A DNA stretch of 64,000 bases. Source: CANNDT01 sp945876205. GTDB taxonomy: Bacteria; Acidobacteriota; Vicinamibacteria; Vicinamibacterales; UBA2999. Where the stretch lies: the NCBI GenBank assembly GCA_947503365.1, contig CANNDT010000008.1:1-64000 (forward strand), given 5' to 3'. Position numbers and translations under genes: made by a program. The notes beneath the pieces are model-generated. The model was not told the DNA's origin, made no database searches, and worked only from the letters and a program-made list of their open reading frames with translations. The number at the start of each line of letters is the position of its first letter. Positions within the stretch are counted from its first letter, which is position 1. Positions 60,768 to 64,000 of this stretch are shown here, one piece after another.

Positions 60768-61250
60768 TCAGCGCGAACGTTCTTTGACCGCCGCGCGCGT
60801 TTCCCGGTCGACCTCGCGTTTTCGGATCGTTTCTCTCTTGTCGTGCTCCTGCTTGCCCTTCACCAACGCGAGCGCGACCTTCACGCGGCCCTTCTTGAAA
60901 TACATCTGCAGCGGGACGAGCGTCAGTCCCTTGAGCGCCACCTGGCCGGTCAGCTTCCGGATTTCCTCGGTGTGCAGCAGCAGCTTCCGCTGGCGCCTTT
61001 CTTCGTGGAACGCATAGCCCGTGTGGCTGTACGGGCTGATGTGGACGTTCATCAGCCAGACCTCGCCATTGTCGATCCGCGCATAGCTGTCGCGCAGGTT
61101 GACGCGTCCTTCGCGGATCGCCTTCACCTCGGTCCCGAGCAGCGCAAGCCCCGCCTCCCACTTATCGATGATGTGGTAGTCGTGAAATGCCTTTCGGTTG
61201 TCGGCGATTACCCGCTGCGCCGCCTCGCGTTCGCTCTTGTCAGCCGCCAC
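60768..61250 (-). CDS. smpB: SsrA-binding protein SmpB
   Basis: 160 aa from GTG 61250. It binds tmRNA and brings it to stalled ribosomes. Conserved blocks: NRKAFHDYHIIDKWEAGLAL, LGTEVKAIREGRVNLRDSYA, WLMNVHISPYSH, RKLLLHTEEIRKLTGQV, GLTLVPLQMYFKKGRVKVAL and KGKQEHDKRETIRKRE, ending in the basic tail that enters the ribosome. Length and order are standard. It is the only housekeeping gene and marks the chromosome side of the glycan region. A TATAGT at 61269-61264 is a possible -10 site. The ssrA gene itself was not found. Confidence 0.96.
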   Translation of the reverse strand: MAADKSEREAAQRVIADNRKAFHDYHIIDKWEAGLALLGTEVKAIREGRVNLRDSYARIDNGEVWLMNVHISPYSHTGYAFHEERRQRKLLLHTEEIRKLTGQVALKGLTLVPLQMYFKKGRVKVALALVKGKQEHDKRETIRKREVDRETRAAVKERSR

Positions 61251-61263
61251 AATGTCTCGACGC

Positions 61264-61322
61264 GACTATACCTGATGACCCGGCGGGGAACGATTGACAG
61301 CCCAGGTGGTTCAGGTGACGAT
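61264..61322. promoter_or_regulatory. possible divergent promoter region for smpB and the GT2 gene
   Basis: Toward the GT2 gene: TTGACA at 61294-61299 and GACGAT at 61317-61322 with 17-nt spacing, a fair sigma-70 fit at the -35 and poor at the -10. Toward smpB: TATAGT (minus strand, 61269-61264) without a clear -35. If the first is real, the GT2 mRNA carries a 5' leader of over 130 nt holding two REP hairpins. Confidence 0.3.
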
Positions 61323-61331
61323 AGGCCACCG

Positions 61332-61453
61332 GCCGCGTGGCCTGAAGCGATCCGCCGCGTGGCCTGAAGGCCACGCGCTACAGGCGATTGTTCTACCTCC
61401 TGTAGCGCGCACCCTTCAGGGTGCGCGACCATAACTCCTTCAGGGTGCGCGAC
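61332..61453. repeat. BIME-like pair of inverted GTAG-REP elements (copies 5 and 6)
   Basis: Minus-strand copy: GTAG (61382-61379) with hairpin GCGTGGCCTTCAGGCCACGC. Plus-strand copy: GTAG (61402-61405) with perfect hairpin CGCGCACCCT-TC-AGGGTGCGCG. They face each other across about 20 nt containing AGGCGATTG. Half units flank both (GCCGCGTGGCCTGAAGC before, TCCTTCAGGGTGCGCGAC after). This head-to-head arrangement is that of a bacterial interspersed mosaic element. Confidence 0.8.
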
Positions 61454-61466
61454 GTTACAAATCAAA

Positions 61467-62495
61467 ATGCAGGCATTGACCAACGCACCCGCCGGTGCCG
61501 CTCGGGGTGTGTCGGCGGCGGCTCGACCGCTCGTCAGCGTCGTCGTTCCGGTCTTCGACGAGGCGGGAACGCTGCCCGAGCTCGTCCGCCGTCTCACCGA
61601 CGTCGCGCGCACCCTCGAGGTCCGCTACACCTTCGAGTTTGTGCTGGTCGACGATGGCAGCAGCGATCGGACGCTGACGGTCGCAGAAGGACTTGCCGTT
61701 CTGGATCCCCGGATATCGCTGGTGTCGCTGCGGCGCAATTACGGCCAGACCGCGGCGCTGCAGGTGGGATTCGAGCATGCGCGCGGCGACATCGTCGTCT
61801 CGATGGACGCCGACCTCCAGCACTTCCCCGAGGACATCCCGGCGTTTCTCGACAAGATCGAAGAAGGCTTCGACGTCGTGTGCGGGTGGCGCGCCGATCG
61901 CCAGGAGGGCGTCAACCGTCGCTGGCCATCCGCGGCGGCGAACTGGCTGCTCCGCCGTCTGACGGGCCTCACGATTCACGACATCGGCACGACGTTCAGG
62001 GCGTACCGAGGCGACGTGGTACGCCAGCTGCGGATGCTCGGCGAGCACCACCGGTTCATCCCGGTGCTGGCCGCGAATGTCGGGGCGAGCATCGCCGAGG
62101 TTCCCATCAAGAATATCGGCCGCCCCGTGGGCGCGTCGCATTACGGATTGTCGCGCACCTTCAACGTGCTGCTCGACATCGTCTTTCTGGTCTTCTATAT
62201 CAAGTATCTCGATCGCCCGATGCGGGTGTTCGGACGCCTGGCGCTGGTGGCGCTCGCGGCCGCATCGGGCATCACGGCGGTGCTCGGATACATCTATCTT
62301 GCGTACGGTGTACCGGTGGTGCGCGAGCGCAGCGGCTGGTTTCTCCTCGCGCTCGTCCTGTTCGTGAGCGGCATTCAGTTCCTGCTCTTTGGCCTCATCT
62401 CCGAAGTCATCGTTCGACTCTATTTCTATCCAGGCCAGGCCAAGCCCTATCTGGTCCGCACAGTGACCGGCAACGCGGCGGACGTCCGCCGGTAG
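61467..62495 (+). CDS. DPM1/GtrB-like family 2 glycosyltransferase with two C-terminal membrane spans
   Basis: 342 aa. GT2 domain: VSVVVPVFDEAGTLPELVRR, FVLVDDGSSDRTL, SLRRNYGQTAALQVGFEHA, VVSMDADLQHFPEDIPAFLD (DAD metal site), and DIGTTFRAYRGDVVRQL. Two hydrophobic segments follow (LALVALAAASGITAVLGYIY and WFLLALVLFVSGIQFLLFGL), as in enzymes that attach a sugar to undecaprenyl phosphate. The product could serve as the lipid-linked donor for the GT-C candidate at 53366. It starts about 13 nt after the BIME and is followed by the amidotransferase gene after 6 nt. Confidence 0.9.
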   Translation: MQALTNAPAGAARGVSAAARPLVSVVVPVFDEAGTLPELVRRLTDVARTLEVRYTFEFVLVDDGSSDRTLTVAEGLAVLDPRISLVSLRRNYGQTAALQVGFEHARGDIVVSMDADLQHFPEDIPAFLDKIEEGFDVVCGWRADRQEGVNRRWPSAAANWLLRRLTGLTIHDIGTTFRAYRGDVVRQLRMLGEHHRFIPVLAANVGASIAEVPIKNIGRPVGASHYGLSRTFNVLLDIVFLVFYIKYLDRPMRVFGRLALVALAAASGITAVLGYIYLAYGVPVVRERSGWFLLALVLFVSGIQFLLFGLISEVIVRLYFYPGQAKPYLVRTVTGNAADVRR

Positions 62496-62501
62496 CCGCC
62501 C

Positions 62502-64000
62502 ATGTGCGGCATTTTCGGTTTTACCTCCTGGGATCGGGACATGCCACCGGTGGCCGACCTGTGTCGCGCCACGAACCTGCTTCGTCACCGAGGTCCTGAC
62601 GGCGGCGGCTACTGGCACGAGCACGGCGTGTTCCTCGGGCATCGGCGGCTGGCGATCATCGATCTCGCGACCGGTAGTCAGCCGATGGCCAGCATCGACG
62701 GCCGCTACGCCATTACCTTCAACGGAGAAATCTACAACTACCCTGAGCTTCGAGAGGAGCTTCGCCGCGAGGGCTGCGCGTTTCGTACCGCATCCGATAC
62801 GGAAGTGATTCTCGCCGGCTACGAAACATGGGGAACCGGAATCGTGGCGCGGCTCGAGGGGATGTTCGCATTCGGCCTCTACGATCGAGAAGATCGCACG
62901 CTGCTGCTCGCGCGAGACAGGTTTGGAGAGAAGCCGCTCCTGTTTACGGACGACGGCGGACGCGTCGCGTTTGCGTCGGAGCTCGGACCCCTGGTCGCGA
63001 TCGAACGCGGCAAGCGCGACATCGACATCGATGCGCTGGCGGGATACCTCTCGCTCAACTACGTGCCTGGCCATCGCACGATGGCACGAGGCATCGCCAG
63101 GGTCGCGCCCGGTGAGTGGCGCCTCTACGGCGCCGAAGGCCTGCGGCGGCGCGCGCGCTACTGGAAAGTAGCGCAGGTCATCGAGTCACAAGTTCCGACC
63201 GACGGCGAGGCGCTGCTCGACGAGCTGCAGCGGCGGGTGGATACGGCCGTGCGGCTGACGCTTAGAAGCGATGTGCCGGTCGGGCTGTTTCTCTCCGGCG
63301 GCGTCGACTCCGCAATCGTCGCGCAGAGCGCCGCGCGGCTCGGCAATCTTGAAGCGGCCTTTTGCGTAGACTTCGCCGACTCTGGATTCTCCGAGTGGCC
63401 GCGGGCGAACGCAATTGCGCGCAAGCTTGGCATCGATCTGGTTCGCGTACCCCTCGACGTCAGCGTGCTGGGTGAATTCCTTGACGTGACCCAGCATCTC
63501 GACGACCCACTGGCCGATTCGTCGGCGATGGCAGTCTGGACCGTCGCACGCGCCGCGTCGAGCCGTCTCAAGGTCGTGTTGAGCGGGGATGGTGGTGACG
63601 AGCTGTTTGGCGGATACCTGACCTATCCCGCTTCGCAGTGGCACGCACGCCTTCGGCCGTGGCTTCCGCTCGCGGGATGGTCGCTCGCCGCGTCAATGGC
63701 GGGACACATCCCCTCGAATGCGCGCGCCAAGGTCGCAACCGGATACAAGCTGCAGCGGTTCCTGCGCGCCATGCCGCTCGACACGTCCGAGGCTCACTTC
63801 ACGTGGAACGGGACGTGGACGCCTCTGGACGCCGCGGCACTGGTCTCGAGCGCTGCGGCGAAGGATACGGTGTCGCAATCGATCCGCCGCCTGGCTGCCA
63901 GCCACGAGCTCGGCGCCAATCCGACGCTGCGGCAGTTGCAGGTCGCCGACGTGGAGGAGTACCTCCCGAACGACATTCTCGCCAAGGTCGATAGAGCGAC
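62502..64000 (+). CDS. asnB: glutamine-hydrolysing asparagine synthase-like amidotransferase (3' end cut by window edge)
   Basis: 499 codons open from ATG 62502 to the window end. MCGIFGFTSW gives the N-terminal nucleophile Cys2 of the glutaminase domain; RHRGPDGGGYW, ITFNGEIYNY and the ARDRFGEKPL block complete it. The synthetase domain has LFLSGGVDSAIVAQSA (ATP PP-loop SGGxDS) and VVLSGDGGDELFGGYLTY. The usual product is asparagine, but copies in glycan loci (WbpS-like) convert a sugar carboxylate to an amide. It follows the GT2 gene by 6 nt, so an amidation role in the glycan is possible. Confidence 0.93.
   Translation, partial: MCGIFGFTSWDRDMPPVADLCRATNLLRHRGPDGGGYWHEHGVFLGHRRLAIIDLATGSQPMASIDGRYAITFNGEIYNYPELREELRREGCAFRTASDTEVILAGYETWGTGIVARLEGMFAFGLYDREDRTLLLARDRFGEKPLLFTDDGGRVAFASELGPLVAIERGKRDIDIDALAGYLSLNYVPGHRTMARGIARVAPGEWRLYGAEGLRRRARYWKVAQVIESQVPTDGEALLDELQRRVDTAVRLTLRSDVPVGLFLSGGVDSAIVAQSAARLGNLEAAFCVDFADSGFSEWPRANAIARKLGIDLVRVPLDVSVLGEFLDVTQHLDDPLADSSAMAVWTVARAASSRLKVVLSGDGGDELFGGYLTYPASQWHARLRPWLPLAGWSLAASMAGHIPSNARAKVATGYKLQRFLRAMPLDTSEAHFTWNGTWTPLDAAALVSSAAAKDTVSQSIRRLAASHELGANPTLRQLQVADVEEYLPNDILAKVDRA

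Noticed and set aside
61455..63074. 539-codon minus-strand frame opposite the GT2 and amidotransferase genes
   Set aside because: Antisense to two textbook families (DPM1-like GT2 and AsnB); no motif in the translation.

Overview
The window is a GC-rich bacterial surface-glycan locus. Nothing fixes the species. The only housekeeping gene is smpB (60768-61250). The base composition, GTAG-type REP hairpins and gene style would fit Acidobacteriota (Vicinamibacteria-like) or a similar high-GC Gram-negative lineage; that placement is a guess. No rRNA, tRNA, CRISPR array, insertion sequence or phage gene was seen.

Layout. From 50524 down to the left edge, about 45 genes lie head to tail on the minus strand. 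Most join by 1-4 nt start/stop overlaps and no gap exceeds about 70 nt, so this looks like one very long, translationally coupled unit. In order of transcription it holds: (i) a heptose/S7P module (GmhA-like isomerase, GmhB, transaldolase, two SDR epimerases, a domain-swapped HldE-like protein, an oxidoreductase; 50.5-44.0 kb); (ii) five tandem copies of an unknown family C, then a UGDH-like enzyme without its catalytic Cys, an SDR without its catalytic Lys, a Nudix hydrolase and two more family C genes (44.0-32.4 kb); (iii) a split transketolase, two methyltransferases and an SDR (32.4-28.3 kb); (iv) TIGR04372-like / family B / TIGR04372-like genes, then a Wzt/Wzm ABC exporter (28.3-21.8 kb); (v) a run of family B genes with a GT2, a B+A fusion and an FkbM-like protein (21.7-10.7 kb); (vi) neuB, neuC, a methyltransferase and neuA (10.7-6.8 kb); (vii) three tandem family A genes (6.8-3.3 kb); (viii) an epimerase, a nucleotidylyltransferase, a methyltransferase and a DegT aminotransferase cut by the left edge. 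Right of 50.8 kb are smaller units: a third TIGR04372-like gene with a C-methyltransferase, a membrane GT-C candidate, a beta-propeller protein, a PhyH dioxygenase, another family A and family B gene, an FkbM methyltransferase, smpB, a DPM1-like GT2 and an asparagine-synthase-like amidotransferase cut by the right edge.

Families named here. Family A (5 domains): a GPW(L/T)xExG(F/Y)E(L/V)LYW block, SRGGxxxWY, LHPSLMYxLF, then GTxGxxxYLAP. Family B (7 domains): GT-B-like, with SWD(N/H)LT(N/S)KG, TGAQxFDxWF, RPHP and NTSAxIEA. Family C (7 proteins): VWGxxxxxLFLDVC, PNQLxxGN, GSRYR(I/V)FT, LIFLxPDF, HLHPLLxDP, DSDEL, then a long Arg-rich tail. None has a function I can name. All are probably glycosyltransferases or related assembly enzymes, judged by context and by GT-like motifs in A and B.

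How it works together (inference): activated heptose, a nonulosonic acid and several modified 6-deoxy or branched sugars are made, joined by the many A/B/C/TIGR04372 enzymes in the cytoplasm, decorated by methyltransferases, and exported by the Wzm/Wzt pair. Five genes right of 49 kb end inside REP hairpins.
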